NCBI RefSeq assembly: GCF_000282375.1
Contig: NZ_AKJK01000042.1
Location: 1 to 64,000, forward strand
Source: Pseudomonas sp. GM50
GTDB taxonomy: Bacteria; Pseudomonadota; Gammaproteobacteria; Pseudomonadales; Pseudomonadaceae
DNA length: 64,000 bases
Reading direction: 5' to 3'
Position numbers and translations under genes: made by a program. The notes under the pieces are model-generated. The model did not search any database. It was given only the letters and a program-made list of their open reading frames with translations, and had not been told where the DNA came from. Below, piece after piece: positions 1 through 9,330 of the stretch (position 1 is the first letter of the stretch; each line of letters begins with the position of its first letter).

Positions 1-47
1 AAGCCTCGCTCCTACAGGGGTTCTTGTAGGAGCGAGGCTTGCCCGCG
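1..47. repeat. REP inverted pair
   Basis: Two arms of the GTAGGAGCGAGGCTT type face each other (1-15 and 26-40), separated by about 10 bases. The right copy continues into GCCCGCGAA, the usual extension of this REP family. The same sequence recurs at 23966-24052 and 53960-54049. It lies just past the stop codon of the GST gene and may act as a transcript-end hairpin. The left side may continue beyond the window. Confidence 0.8.
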
Positions 48-73
48 AAGGAATTCTCAAGATCGTTACACGT

Positions 74-733
74 CTACTTTTTGGACGCGATCATCTCCAG
101 GAACGCTGGCATCGCCGCGTCCTTGTCTTTTGCGATCCGCTGCACATGCGGGTTCTGCCCCAGACGCTCCAGCAGCGCCTTGGCCGCCGGCATCCCGGCC
201 AACAGATCGATATCGAACAGCTTCTGCGCCACGGCACAAGCCATCGGCACGCTGTACAGACAATACAAATCCGCAATGCTGAGACTGTCGCCCGCCACGT
301 AAGGGGCGAACTTGCCATGCCTGCCCAGCGAGGCGAACCCCAGCAGCAGCTCGGTCTTGGTCTTGTCCTTGATCGCCTCCGGCACAGACATGCCGAAAAA
401 CGCTTCGGGGTAGCAGGCGCGCGCCGGCAGTTCGATGTACAACTCGATTTCCTTGGCCAATGCCAGCGCCTGCGCTCGCTCGAAGGGGTCGCTCGACAGC
501 AGCGGCGTGCCTTTCTGGCTCTGCTCGATGTACTCGAGAATCACGCTGGTTTCATTGATGAAACCTTGTTCGACGCCCAGCACCGGAACCTTTCCACGCG
601 GGCTGATAGCTAGCGTCTCCGGGGTAGTGCCTGGGTAAAACGGCACTTCTTCAAACGGCAGTCCCTTCTCCAGCAACGCCAGCTTGACCATGTTTTAGTA
701 GTTGCTGACGCAAAATCCATAAAGCTTGAGCAT
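74..733 (-). pseudogene. Glutathione S-transferase, interrupted by an early in-frame stop
   Basis: The reading frame encodes a soluble GST-fold protein with an N-terminal thioredoxin-like half and an all-alpha C-terminal half. The conserved cis-Pro region (GKVPVL) and the segment NETSVILEYI are intact. The natural start is the ATG at 733-731, because GGAGG lies 7 bases upstream and translation gives MLKLYGFCVSNY. Codon 13 (697-695) is TAA, followed by NMVKLALLEKG in the same frame. Relatives typically read SNYYN here, so TAC or TAT has probably become TAA. Restart at the ATG at 691 would give 205 residues but lose the first beta strand and the active-site turn, with no good ribosome-binding site. 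The rest of the frame is undamaged, so the lesion is recent, or is a sequencing error. Confidence 0.75.
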
Positions 734-858
734 TACATAGCCTCCAGGCCGTGCAGGGGGTTGGCAGCGCCAGTTATAGAACGCCCGGGCACTTCTTGCC
801 AGCAGCATCACAGCGCTGAATGCAGGTAAACTGGCCGCCTTAACTTGAGGAGCCTGCC

Positions 859-1143
859 ATGAGCGAGCCAACTGATATCGAGATCGACGAAGAAGAGTTC
901 GCCGAAAATACCCTGATCGAAGCCATCGAAAACCAGATCGAAAGCGATAACCCGCCAGCGGCCAAGGCGACCTTCAACAAGCTGACCCTGGTGGGTTACG
1001 AGCGTGAGGAAATCCTCAACCTGATGGCCCACGTGCTGGCGGTGGAAATCGACGCGATCCTCGAAGAAGACCGCGCGTTCAACACCGAATGGTACGAAAC
1101 CGCGCTGCGCGCGCTGCCAGAGTTGCCGCCGGAAAAGAAATAA
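859..1143 (+). CDS. Small acidic conserved protein of unknown function
   Basis: This is a 94-residue, strongly acidic protein. Its N-terminus is rich in Glu and Asp (IEIDEEEFAEN) and is followed by predicted helices. There is no signal peptide, membrane segment or catalytic motif. TGAGGAG lies upstream of the ATG. A REP pair follows the stop codon. Small proteins of this kind occur near cyaA in Pseudomonas, but I do not recognise a function. The clean ribosome-binding site and GC-rich third positions support a real gene. Confidence 0.75.
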   Translation: MSEPTDIEIDEEEFAENTLIEAIENQIESDNPPAAKATFNKLTLVGYEREEILNLMAHVLAVEIDAILEEDRAFNTEWYETALRALPELPPEKK

Positions 1144-1169
1144 GCCCAGCCCGTTTCGGGCGCGTGACT

Positions 1170-1262
1170 GTGGCGAGGGGGTTTACCCCCGTTGGGTCGC
1201 GAAGCGGCCCCAAAAGCTTTGCGACTGCTTCGCAGCCGAACGGGGGCAAGCCCCCTCGCCAC
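1170..1262. repeat. REP doublet, GTGGCGAGGGGG family
   Basis: Inverted copies of GTGGCGAGGGGGTTTACCCC and its complement flank a spacer that itself holds the imperfect inverted pair GGGTCGCGAAGCGGCCCC / GACTGCTTCGCAGCC. The same family occurs at 5311-5403, 42347-42509, 47235-47372 and 49889-49998. It fills most of the 1144-1437 gap; the remainder up to the next gene shows nothing else recognisable. Confidence 0.8.
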
Positions 1263-1437
1263 AAAAGCCCGCCCCCAACATAGATTGTCACCAATCAGCA
1301 CCGCCTTGCCCCAGACGCTGACTAAACTGGAAACCACCCCAAGGCGAAAAAACCCTGTTACGAGCACTGGACATGCTGCGCGAGTGGGATCACCTTAGGA
1401 GCGCTATCGTCCAATTCCTAGAAAGTCTGGAGTCCTT

Positions 1438-1683
1438 ATGTCGCTTACCCCTGAGTTGGTTGCCGAACTGGAAATCCTCGCCCTCTTCAACCTGGACAGT
1501 TCCCAGGAAGGTTTGAAAATTCATCAGACCGCTGCCCCGAAAGCCATTGCCGCTGCCCAAAGACTGTTCGACAAAGAATTGATCACCCAGCCCGATGGCG
1601 GTTATCTGACCAGCCTGGGGCGTGACGCTGCACAAAATGTGCAAACCGTTCTAACCATTCTGTCCGTGCGCGAAACAGCCTGA
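1438..1683 (+). CDS. TIGR02647 family small protein
   Basis: This 81-residue protein opens MSLTPELVAELEILALFNL and contains AAAQRLFDKELITQPDGGYLT. The pattern resembles a winged-helix-like fold and matches my memory of the gammaproteobacterial family TIGR02647. No member has a firmly known function. The start is an ATG about eight bases after a GGAG. It stands alone between a REP block and cyaA. The family call is from recognition; any DNA-binding role is inference. Confidence 0.7.
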   Translation: MSLTPELVAELEILALFNLDSSQEGLKIHQTAAPKAIAAAQRLFDKELITQPDGGYLTSLGRDAAQNVQTVLTILSVRETA

Positions 1684-1878
1684 GCCTCTCCGCATCGCCC
1701 ACGGAAACCTCTGTCACGGGATTTCCGCGGGCACACTTTGGTGCCCGCTGTCGCCGCGCGATAGAAACCTGACGCCAGAAATACAAAATCAGCTTAAAAG
1801 TCCCGGGGCCGAGGCGCTAAACTGCCCCTCAACCTGAGCCCTCCCACGTCCGAGCCCCGCGAGCCGGATTGAGCTGAC

Positions 1879-4725
1879 ATGACCCGCACCCATGAAATCC
1901 GCCCCGATCTGGACGAGGGAATCGACCGCAAGGTTCTCAGCCAGCTGCGCGCCCGTTTCCTGAAGCTCAACGAAGGCCGCATGGCCCGTGCCATGGAAGG
2001 GTTGTCGACCCGCCAGCAAACGGTGCTGACCCTGCTGCCGCTGTTTTTCCATGTCAATCATCCTCTGTTGCCGGGTTACGTTTCGGGTAGCACCCCGGCC
2101 GGGCTATCGAATTTCGAACCGGATGCCAACACCCTCGCTGAAGCCCAGCGCCTGACCCGCTCGTTTTCCTACAGGCCGCGCCACGGCAGCAATCCTCCGC
2201 GACCGATTCACGGCCTGTTCCTGATGGGCAGCCTCGGTACCTTGGCCCAGGCCGATCAGAGCGATATGGACGTCTGGGTCTGTCACGGGCCGGACTTGAG
2301 CGAAAGCGAGCTCACAGAGTTGCGCAAGAAATGCCAGTTGCTTGAGATATGGGCCGCCAGCCAGGGTGCCGAGGCACATTTCTTCCTGATCGACCCTGCT
2401 CGCTTCGTGCTCGGCGAGCGCGATACCCAACTGAGTTCGGAAGACTGCGGCACCACCCAGCACTACCTGCTGCTGGACGAGTTCTACCGCACCGCAATCT
2501 GGCTGGCCGGCCGTACACCCATCTGGTGGCTGGTGCCGGTTTATGAAGAGTCGGCGTACGACCGTTATACCCACACGCTGTTATCCAAGCGCTTCATCCG
2601 TGCCGACGAGACTCTGGACCTGGGGCATCTGTCGTATATCCCGCCCGGGGAGTTCATCGGTGCCGGGCTCTGGCAATTGTTCAAGGGCATCGAGTCACCG
2701 TACAAATCAGTGCTCAAACTGCTGCTGACCGAGGTCTATGCCAGCGAACACCCCAAGGTCCAGTGCCTGAGCCTGCGCTTCAAGCAGGCGGTGTTTGCCA
2801 ATCTACTGGATCTCGACGAACTGGATCCATACGTCGTGGTTTACCGGCGCATCGAGGAATACCTCACGGCCCGGGGCGAACCGGAACGCCTGGAGCTGGT
2901 ACGCCGCGCGCTGTACCTGAAGGTCAACCGCAAGCTCACCGGCAGCAGCGGTCGCACCCAGAGCTGGCAGCGTTCGTTGCTCGAACGCCTGGCCAACGAA
3001 TGGCAGTGGGATCAGCGTCAGCTCGCGTTGCTCGACAGCCGCAGCCAGTGGAAAGTCCGCCAGGTCAGCGCCGAACGCCGAGCCCTGGTTGGCGAGCTGA
3101 ATTACAGCTACCGCTTCCTGACGCAGTTTGCCCGCAACGAACAGACCGTCAGCCTGATCAACAAGCGCGACCTCAATGTGCTGGGCCGGCGGTTGTACGC
3201 AGCCTTCGAGCGCAAGGCCGACAAGGTCGAATTCATCAACCCGGGCATCGCGCCCGATCTGGCCGAAGACACCTTGACGCTGGTGCAGGCGCCCAACAAG
3301 AAAGAACCGGGGCAAACCCAATGGGGGTTGTACAACGGCAGCCTGACCGCCCACGAGTGGGAGAATTTCGCGCCGATCAAGCGCAGCCGTCAGTTACTGG
3401 AACTGCTCACCTGGTGCCACCGCAACGGCGTGATCGACAGCAGCACCCGCCTGGCCCTGCACCCCGGCACCAGCGACTTGAGCGAGTTCGAGCTGTTCAA
3501 CCTGCTTGGCAGCCTGCAACAAAGCATCGCCCTGCCCCTGACCACTGTCGCCGAAGAGCCTTTGCTGCGCGCCAGTGTGCCGAGCGAAGTGTTGATTCTG
3601 GTGAACGTCGGCATCGACCCGCTCAAGCACCATCGCGACCTGAACATCCTGATGACCACCGAGCGCACCGACTCGCTGAGCTACGCCGGCGTACGGGAAA
3701 ACCTGGTGCTGACCCTGGATCAGGTCACGCTCAATAGCTGGAACGAGGTGCTGGTCAGCCGCTTTGACGGCCCCCACGCCCTGCTCGACTGCCTGCGCGA
3801 TTACCTCAACAACCTGCCGGACGGGCCTCAACAGCCCAAGCTGCGGGTGCGTTGCTTCTGTCACAACCGCGCACAATTCATTGCCCGACGGGTCGAAGAA
3901 ATCCTCGACACCGCGCAGAACCTGCTGCTGAGCAAACTCAATCATCGTTACCTGATTCAGGTCCAGCAGCACTACCACGTGTTGGAGCTGGTGCCAGGCC
4001 AGGTCAATCACGTCGCCCTCGCCACCCTGCCGGCGCTGTTCGACTATCTCGGCGAAGAACTGGCGAGCTACAGCCCGTTTCATCTGGACCCGATGGCATT
4101 GGAAGACCACGACCTGGCGCTGATCCTGCCCATGGGGCAACCCGACTGCGTTCAGGTGTTCTACCGGATCAACGAACACCAGGCCGATGTGTATGTGCTG
4201 GATGAATTCAATGCCTTGTGGCAGCAACGTTTGCCTTATCACGACGAACAAAGCCTGCTGGTGCCGCTGCAACGCTTCCTGCAATCGATCCAGTACCGGC
4301 GTGATGCCTTGCTGCCGATGGACGCCGCCCAGCCGCTGAGCCTGGAGACTTTGTATTACCAGTTGTTGCCTTCAGGTTCCGCGCGGGCGCGTCGGGTCGA
4401 AGCCCGGCCAGCACCACAAACGCCGGTCAACAAACCGTTCTATGACGTGCAGGCCATCGTCGGCAAAGCCGCACCAGGGCAGGTGCAGGTCACTCTGTAT
4501 TGCAATCAGCGGGAATTTTCAGAGCTGGAACATGGCGATGAACTGTTCAGCGTAGTCGCCCGGGAAATCGTCGAGCAGCGCCGCGAGACTGAACGCTATC
4601 GCTGCTACATCACCGACCTGGACCTGTCGGGCCTGCTCGGTGATGGTCAGGGTTCAAGCCATCTGTATCTGCGCTACAAGGCCGACCTGGAGCGCGCACT
4701 GAACGAGGCGCTCGAGCAGGTCTGA
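1879..4725 (+). CDS. cyaA: Class I adenylate cyclase
   Basis: This enzyme makes cyclic AMP from ATP in the cytoplasm, supplying Vfr/CRP-type regulators. The 948-residue length fits the enterobacterial-type (class I) family. The N-terminal catalytic half carries the nucleotidyltransferase signature in LFLMGSLGTLAQADQSDMDVW: GS followed by the D-x-D metal ligands. The C-terminal half would be the regulatory region that, in enterobacteria, responds to sugar transport. The frame is uninterrupted. It converges on rnk with only seven bases between the stop codons and no obvious terminator, so the two transcripts probably overlap. Confidence 0.95.
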   Translation: MTRTHEIRPDLDEGIDRKVLSQLRARFLKLNEGRMARAMEGLSTRQQTVLTLLPLFFHVNHPLLPGYVSGSTPAGLSNFEPDANTLAEAQRLTRSFSYRPRHGSNPPRPIHGLFLMGSLGTLAQADQSDMDVWVCHGPDLSESELTELRKKCQLLEIWAASQGAEAHFFLIDPARFVLGERDTQLSSEDCGTTQHYLLLDEFYRTAIWLAGRTPIWWLVPVYEESAYDRYTHTLLSKRFIRADETLDLGHLSYIPPGEFIGAGLWQLFKGIESPYKSVLKLLLTEVYASEHPKVQCLSLRFKQAVFANLLDLDELDPYVVVYRRIEEYLTARGEPERLELVRRALYLKVNRKLTGSSGRTQSWQRSLLERLANEWQWDQRQLALLDSRSQWKVRQVSAERRALVGELNYSYRFLTQFARNEQTVSLINKRDLNVLGRRLYAAFERKADKVEFINPGIAPDLAEDTLTLVQAPNKKEPGQTQWGLYNGSLTAHEWENFAPIKRSRQLLELLTWCHRNGVIDSSTRLALHPGTSDLSEFELFNLLGSLQQSIALPLTTVAEEPLLRASVPSEVLILVNVGIDPLKHHRDLNILMTTERTDSLSYAGVRENLVLTLDQVTLNSWNEVLVSRFDGPHALLDCLRDYLNNLPDGPQQPKLRVRCFCHNRAQFIARRVEEILDTAQNLLLSKLNHRYLIQVQQHYHVLELVPGQVNHVALATLPALFDYLGEELASYSPFHLDPMALEDHDLALILPMGQPDCVQVFYRINEHQADVYVLDEFNALWQQRLPYHDEQSLLVPLQRFLQSIQYRRDALLPMDAAQPLSLETLYYQLLPSGSARARRVEARPAPQTPVNKPFYDVQAIVGKAAPGQVQVTLYCNQREFSELEHGDELFSVVAREIVEQRRETERYRCYITDLDLSGLLGDGQGSSHLYLRYKADLERALNEALEQV

Positions 4726-4732
4726 GGCGTGG

Positions 4733-5143
4733 TCAAACGTTGTAATCGCCGCCATTGGCAGGTTGCGACTCGACTTCCAGCAGGGTCAGTTTGAGGGTCT
4801 TGCCACCCGGAGCCGGCCAGTCGATGTGCTGGCCGACTTTCAGCCCCAGCAAAGCACTGCCCACCGGCGCCAGAATGGAAATCCGGCCTTCGTCGGCGTT
4901 GGCATCCTTGGGGTAAACCAGGGTCAGGTGATAGTCCTTGCCGCTGCTTTCTTCACGGCAATGCACACGGGAATTCATGGTCACGACATCGGCGGGCACT
5001 TCCTCGTGACCGACCAGGGTATCGGCGCGATCCAGTTCGGTTTGCAACGCGATAACGCCCGGCAGCGTGTCATCCAGGCTGTCGATCAGGCGCTCCAGAC
5101 GTTGTACGTCCAGACGGGTAAGGGTGATGGAAGGTGCGGTCAT
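4733..5143 (-). CDS. rnk: Nucleoside diphosphate kinase regulator Rnk
   Basis: Rnk is a GreA-like, RNA-polymerase-binding protein of 136 residues, first known as a regulator of Ndk and alginate-related nucleotide pools. An N-terminal short coiled coil (LTRLDVQRLERLIDSLDD) precedes the C-terminal FKBP-like GreA/B domain (YHLTLVYPKDANADEGRISILAPVGSALLGL). The frame stays open far upstream, but that part is REP and hairpin sequence. The ATG at 5143, with AAAGGAG about 12 bases before it, gives the family's usual length. A strong hairpin with a T-run sits in the leader. Confidence 0.93.
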   Translation of the reverse strand: MTAPSITLTRLDVQRLERLIDSLDDTLPGVIALQTELDRADTLVGHEEVPADVVTMNSRVHCREESSGKDYHLTLVYPKDANADEGRISILAPVGSALLGLKVGQHIDWPAPGGKTLKLTLLEVESQPANGGDYNV

Positions 5144-5171
5144 GATCAGGGCAGACTCCTTTCTTCTGCAC

Positions 5172-5209
5172 GAAAAAAGCAAAACCCCGCCAGAAAAAGG
5201 CGGGGTTTT
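5172..5209 (-). promoter_or_regulatory. rnk leader terminator hairpin (putative attenuator)
   Basis: On the minus strand an 11-bp stem (AAAACCCCGCC / GGCGGGGTTTT, 5199-5209 with 5181-5191) is followed by TTTTTT. This is a textbook intrinsic terminator, placed only about 30 bases before the rnk start codon. A promoter-like pair (TTGTAT, then TAGTGT) lies upstream, between the REP block and the hairpin, so the hairpin appears to be inside rnk's own leader. Terminator-bearing rnk leaders have been proposed in gammaproteobacteria. It could instead simply end the cyaY-DUF1289 transcript. Confidence 0.65.
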
Positions 5210-5310
5210 CACGAGCCTCGATGGGTTGAGGCGTATCTGGACACTATCACAGCTCAATAAATATACAAGTGAGGCCCAACACCGCCCATTCCGGCTTATC
5301 GGGAAACCCT

Positions 5311-5403
5311 GTGGCGAGGGGGCTTGCCCCCGCTCGGCTGCGCAGCAGTCGTGAGCTTTTTGGGGCCGCTTCGCGACCCAACGGGGGCAAGCCCCCTCGC
5401 CAC
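5311..5403. repeat. REP doublet, GTGGCGAGGGGG family
   Basis: Inverted copies of GTGGCGAGGGGGCTTGCCCC flank a spacer containing the inner imperfect pair CGGCTGCGCAGCAG / GGGGCCGCTTCGCGACCC. It sits between the DUF1289 gene and the rnk promoter region. Confidence 0.85.
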
Positions 5404-5431
5404 AGGTCAGCATCGTTACCCAATAGAGTGA

Positions 5432-5650
5432 TCAGACCGCAGATTTTCGCTGAACAGCCTGCGCACAAATCACTCGCCGCCGCTCATCGTCGGCTGAACG
5501 CCATTCGCGAATGTCTTCGACATGGCGAAAACACCCCAGGCAGACCTTCTGCTCATCCAGCCGACACACACCGCTGCACGGCGAAGGCACTGCCGGGCTG
5601 ACATTGCTGTAAAGCGGTTTGGGCGGACGAACGGGGGCGGGCTGGGTCAC
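5432..5650 (-). CDS. DUF1289 domain protein
   Basis: This 72-residue protein has the DUF1289 cysteine pattern PCSGVCRLDEQKVCLGC (two CxxxC-like pairs), followed by an Arg-rich tail containing IREWRSADDERRRVI. Four closely spaced cysteines suggest metal binding, possibly zinc or an Fe-S cluster. The start is taken as GTG at 5650, four bases after the cyaY stop codon. The frame is open further upstream only because it runs across cyaY. Tight coupling to cyaY suggests a shared transcript and perhaps a link to iron metabolism, which is inference. Confidence 0.8.
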   Translation of the reverse strand: MTQPAPVRPPKPLYSNVSPAVPSPCSGVCRLDEQKVCLGCFRHVEDIREWRSADDERRRVICAQAVQRKSAV

Positions 5651-5654
5651 GATC

Positions 5655-5987
5655 TCACAGACCTTCGAAATCGAGTTCGACGTCGGCTTGCTGCTTGACG
5701 ATGCGTTCGAGCATTTCGCCCAGTTGCTCGTCGCTCTTGTCGCACATCCAGCGTTTGCTCTCTTCGTCATAATCAAAATGGAAGCCACCCGACACAGCCG
5801 CCAGCCACAGCTGACGCAGCGGCTCCTGACGACTGAAGATCAATTGGCTGCCGCTCTCGAACTTGACGGTGAGCACACCGGCCGAGCTCTCCAGATCGAT
5901 ATCCAGGCCACTCTCGTCGAAAATATCCTCCAGCGTCTGCTGGGTTGCATCGACCAGGTCGTGGAAACGGGCTTCGGTCAAACTCAT
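5655..5987 (-). CDS. cyaY: Frataxin-like iron protein CyaY
   Basis: CyaY is the bacterial frataxin, an iron-binding regulator of Fe-S cluster assembly on IscS/IscU. This copy has 110 residues, the normal size. The acidic first helix (FHDLVDATQQTLEDIFDESGLDIDLE) carries the iron-binding patch. The beta-sheet motif QLIFSRQEPLRQLWLAAVSGGFHF, with its conserved Gln and Trp residues, is clear. It is divergent from lptM across a REP pair and is followed at once by the DUF1289 gene. Confidence 0.95.
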   Translation of the reverse strand: MSLTEARFHDLVDATQQTLEDIFDESGLDIDLESSAGVLTVKFESGSQLIFSRQEPLRQLWLAAVSGGFHFDYDEESKRWMCDKSDEQLGEMLERIVKQQADVELDFEGL

Positions 5988-6104
5988 TGCGGGAACCTCA
6001 AAAAGTGTCTACTCACGCTCAAGCGCCGCAAGATACGGGCGAGCCCCGGTGATTGCAAAGGATAACGATCAAGGGCCCTGTCGGTAAATCCAACATCGAT
6101 CCCT

Positions 6105-6191
6105 GTGGGAGCGAGCCTGCTCGCGAAGCGACGGCACCTGCAACATCTCAGGTGACTGACACACCGCCATCGCGAGCAGGCTCGCTCCCAC
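6105..6191. repeat. REP doublet, GTGGGAGCGAGCCTGCTCGCGA family
   Basis: Inverted copies of GTGGGAGCGAGCCTGCTCGC lie about 40 bases apart in the gap between cyaY and lptM. It is the most frequent REP type in this window. Confidence 0.85.
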
Positions 6192-6314
6192 AAGGAGTAC
6201 AGCGTTCCGGCGCTGACAAGATAAGCCCCGCCGGACGGGAGCCCCGTCGCATAGGCAAGCTGCCGGGTGGCCGGTATACTCCGGCGCAATTAACGCATTT
6301 TCAAGGATTTCGCC

Positions 6315-6497
6315 ATGAAGCGCCTGATCTCTTCCCTTGCTGCGCTCGCTTCGCTCGTCGCTTTTGTCAGCTTATTATCGGCCTGTGGTCAAAAAGGCCC
6401 GCTGTACCTGCCCGATGAAAATCAAGACCCTGCAGAGCAAGCCAAATCGTCGCAGCAGACTCCGTCGAAAGCACACAAGCACGACGTCTACCAATAA
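6315..6497 (+). CDS. lptM: LptM/YifL-type small lipoprotein
   Basis: This 60-residue lipoprotein has a signal peptide and a lipobox (LLSAC) with the modified Cys at residue 24. The mature start CGQKGPLYLP is the signature of the YifL family, formerly LppL in Pseudomonas. The family is now called LptM, and in E. coli it helps disulfide maturation of the outer-membrane LPS translocon LptD. The rest is polar and probably disordered. It is the first gene of the lysA-dapF operon, nine bases before lysA, an arrangement conserved in Pseudomonas. Confidence 0.88.
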   Translation: MKRLISSLAALASLVAFVSLLSACGQKGPLYLPDENQDPAEQAKSSQQTPSKAHKHDVYQ

Positions 6498-6506
6498 GGG
6501 AACGCC

Positions 6507-7754
6507 ATGGAAGCTTTTAACTACCGTGACGGTGAGCTGTTCGCGGAAGGTGTTGCCCTGTCCGCCATCGCCGAGCGCTTTGGTACACCGACCTACGTCT
6601 ACTCCCGTGCCCACATCGAAGCCCAGTACCTGGCTTACGCCGATGCGCTGGCCGGCATGCCGCACCTGGTCTGCTTTGCGGTCAAGGCCAACTCCAACCT
6701 GGGTGTACTGAATGTCCTGGCGCGTTTGGGCGCCGGTTTCGACATCGTTTCCCGGGGCGAACTGGAACGCGTACTGGCCGCTGGCGGCAGCGCTGACAAG
6801 ATTGTGTTCTCCGGTGTCGGCAAGACCCGTGACGACATGCGTCGCGCCCTGGAAGTCGGCGTGCACTGCTTCAACGTCGAGTCCACCGATGAGCTGGAAC
6901 GCCTGCAAGTGGTCGCCGCCGAGCTGGGCGTTCGCGCGCCGATCTCGTTGCGCGTCAACCCGGACGTCGATGCCGGCACTCACCCGTACATCTCCACCGG
7001 CCTTAAAGAGAACAAGTTCGGCATCGCCATCGCCGACGCCGAAGACGTGTACATCCGCGCCGCACAACTGCCTAACTTGGAAGTGGTCGGCGTCGATTGC
7101 CACATCGGCTCACAACTGACCACTCTGCCACCGTTCATCGATGCCCTCGACCGCCTGCTGGGCCTGGTCGACCGCCTCGGCGATTGCGGCATTTACCTGC
7201 GCCACATCGATCTCGGTGGTGGTTTGGGCGTGCGTTATCGCGATGAAGAGCCGCCATTGGCTGCCGACTACATCAAAGCCGTGCGCGAGCGTCTCGACGG
7301 TCGTGACCTGGCGCTGGTGTTCGAGCCGGGCCGTTTCATCGTCGCCAACGCCGGCGTGCTGCTGACCCAGGTCGAGTACCTCAAGCACACCGAACACAAA
7401 GATTTCGCCATCGTCGACGCGGCCATGAACGACCTGATCCGCCCAGCGCTGTATCAAGCCTGGATGGACGTCACTGCCGTGCGCCCGCGCAACAGCGCCG
7501 CTCGCGCCTACGACATCGTCGGCCCGATCTGCGAAACCGGCGACTTCCTGGCCAAGGATCGTCAGCTGGCTTTGGAAGAAGGCGATCTGTTGGCCGTGCA
7601 TTCGGCCGGTGCCTATGGGTTTGTCATGAGTTCCAACTACAACACCCGCGGCCGTGCCGCTGAAGTGTTGGTGGACGGTGATCAGGCATTTGAAGTGCGT
7701 CGCCGTGAGACGGTAGCCGAGTTGTTTGCTGGCGAAAGCCTGCTGCCGGAGTAA
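6507..7754 (+). CDS. lysA: Diaminopimelate decarboxylase
   Basis: This PLP enzyme converts meso-diaminopimelate to L-lysine and CO2, the last step of lysine synthesis. It has 415 residues. The PLP lysine is in [10 protein letters not shown] (Lys60). Other family marks are the HIGSQL motif, the glycine loop GGGLGVRY, and the C-terminal CETGD motif that supplies the catalytic cysteine from the partner subunit of the dimer. The start ATG follows GGGAACGCC. It is followed four bases later by dapF, the preceding step in the pathway. Confidence 0.97.
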   Translation: MEAFNYRDGELFAEGVALSAIAERFGTPTYVYSRAHIEAQYLAYADALAGMPHLVCFAVKANSNLGVLNVLARLGAGFDIVSRGELERVLAAGGSADKIVFSGVGKTRDDMRRALEVGVHCFNVESTDELERLQVVAAELGVRAPISLRVNPDVDAGTHPYISTGLKENKFGIAIADAEDVYIRAAQLPNLEVVGVDCHIGSQLTTLPPFIDALDRLLGLVDRLGDCGIYLRHIDLGGGLGVRYRDEEPPLAADYIKAVRERLDGRDLALVFEPGRFIVANAGVLLTQVEYLKHTEHKDFAIVDAAMNDLIRPALYQAWMDVTAVRPRNSAARAYDIVGPICETGDFLAKDRQLALEEGDLLAVHSAGAYGFVMSSNYNTRGRAAEVLVDGDQAFEVRRRETVAELFAGESLLPE

Positions 7755-7758
7755 AACC

Positions 7759-8589
7759 ATGCTGCTGCGTTTTACCAAGATGCACGGCCTGGGCAATGAC
7801 TTCATGGTTCTCGACCTGGTCAGCCAGCACGCGCACATCCTGCCAAAACACGCAAAGCTTTGGGGCGATCGGCACACGGGGATCGGTTTCGACCAGTTGC
7901 TGATCGTTGAGGCGCCCAGCAACCCGGATGTGGATTTCCGCTATCGGATATTCAACGCCGACGGCTCCGAAGTGGAACAGTGCGGCAACGGTGCGCGCTG
8001 TTTCGCCCGCTTCGTGCTCGACAAGCGCCTGACCGCCAAGCGGCTGATTCGCGTCGAGACCAAAAGCGGCATCATCGAACTGGACATCCGCAACGATGGC
8101 CAGATCAGCGTCAACATGGGCGCCCCGCGCCTGGTGCCGGCCGAGATTCCGTTCGAAGCCCCGAGCCAGGCCCTGAGCTATCAAGTCGACGTCGACGGCA
8201 CCACGGTCGAACTGGCCGCGGTGTCCATGGGCAACCCCCATGCCGTGTTGCGGGTCAGCGACATCAACAACGCACCGGTGCATGAACTGGGGCCGAAAAT
8301 CGAACATCACCCACGCTTCCCGGCGCGGGTCAATGTCGGTTTTCTCCAGGTTATCGACCGGAGCCGCGCGCAGTTGCGCGTCTGGGAACGCGGGGCCGGG
8401 GAAACCCAGGCATGCGGAACCGGCGCCTGTGCTGCCGCAGTGGCCGCGATCAGCCAGGGGTGGATGGATTCGCCGCTATTGATCGACCTGCCCGGCGGGC
8501 GTCTGTCCATTGAATGGGCAGGCCCAGGCCAGCCGGTCATGATGACCGGCCCGGCAGTGCGCGTATACGAAGGACAAGTGCGTCTTTGA
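7759..8589 (+). CDS. dapF: Diaminopimelate epimerase
   Basis: DapF interconverts LL- and meso-diaminopimelate, feeding both lysine synthesis and peptidoglycan. It works without a cofactor using two cysteines. Both are visible: Cys75 in EQCGNGARC and the second in [10 protein letters not shown] near residue 219. The start [14 protein letters not shown] at 7759 gives the standard 276 residues. A further in-frame ATG 33 bases upstream lies inside lysA and is not used. The four-base gap to lysA indicates co-translation. Confidence 0.97.
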   Translation: MLLRFTKMHGLGNDFMVLDLVSQHAHILPKHAKLWGDRHTGIGFDQLLIVEAPSNPDVDFRYRIFNADGSEVEQCGNGARCFARFVLDKRLTAKRLIRVETKSGIIELDIRNDGQISVNMGAPRLVPAEIPFEAPSQALSYQVDVDGTTVELAAVSMGNPHAVLRVSDINNAPVHELGPKIEHHPRFPARVNVGFLQVIDRSRAQLRVWERGAGETQACGTGACAAAVAAISQGWMDSPLLIDLPGGRLSIEWAGPGQPVMMTGPAVRVYEGQVRL

Positions 8590-8602
8590 GTGAGCGAAAT
8601 CC

Positions 8603-9328
8603 ATGACCGACAAACCCCAGGTTCCCGCCCTACAGCCCGACGAATCCCCTTCCGAAAGCCTTGAGGCGGCGGCGATTGCCGCGTACCTGGAGGCTCATCC
8701 GGATTTCTTCATCGAGCACGAAGAACTGCTCCCGGCGCTGCGCATTCCGCACCAGCGCGGCGACACCATTTCGCTGGTCGAACGCCAGATGACGATTCTG
8801 CGCGACCGCAATATCGAGTTGCGTCATCGCCTCTCGCACTTGATGGACGTGGCCCGGGACAACGATCGACTCTTCGACAAGACACGCCGCCTGATTCTCG
8901 CGCTGATGGACGCCACCAGCCTGGAAGATGTGGTGATCAGCGTTGAAGACAGTCTGCGCCAAGACTTCCAGGTGCCCTTCGTCAGCCTGATCCTGCTGGG
9001 CGACAACCCGATGCCGGTGGGCCGTTGGGTGACGCATGCCGACGCGCAAACGGCCATCGGCGGCTTGCTCTCGGAAGACAAAAGCGTCAGCGGCAGCCTG
9101 CGTGAGCATGAACTGGACTTCCTGTTCGGCGAAGAACAGCGCAAGCAGATCGGCTCCACCGCCGTCGTCGCCATCAGTCACCAAGGCATCCACGGTGTCC
9201 TGGCCATCGCCAGCCGCGATCCGCAGCACTACAAGAGCTCGGTGGGCACGCTGTTTTTGAGTTACATCGCCGAAGTCATGGGCCGCGTGCTGCCACGGGT
9301 CAACAGCTCCCTGCGCTCGGTACGCTGA
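8603..9328 (+). CDS. DUF484 family protein (GAF-like)
   Basis: This 241-residue cytoplasmic protein has the DUF484 layout: an N-terminal helical part ([24 protein letters not shown]), a coiled-coil stretch ([20 protein letters not shown]), then a GAF-like domain. DUF484 genes regularly sit between dapF and xerC in gammaproteobacteria, as here, but their function is not established. It ends two bases before xerC, so expression is coupled. Confidence 0.9.
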   Translation: MTDKPQVPALQPDESPSESLEAAAIAAYLEAHPDFFIEHEELLPALRIPHQRGDTISLVERQMTILRDRNIELRHRLSHLMDVARDNDRLFDKTRRLILALMDATSLEDVVISVEDSLRQDFQVPFVSLILLGDNPMPVGRWVTHADAQTAIGGLLSEDKSVSGSLREHELDFLFGEEQRKQIGSTAVVAISHQGIHGVLAIASRDPQHYKSSVGTLFLSYIAEVMGRVLPRVNSSLRSVR

Positions 9329-9330
9329 CC

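Noticed and set aside
5144..5413. N-terminal extension of rnk
   Set aside because: The added part translates REP and terminator sequence; family length is met from 5143.
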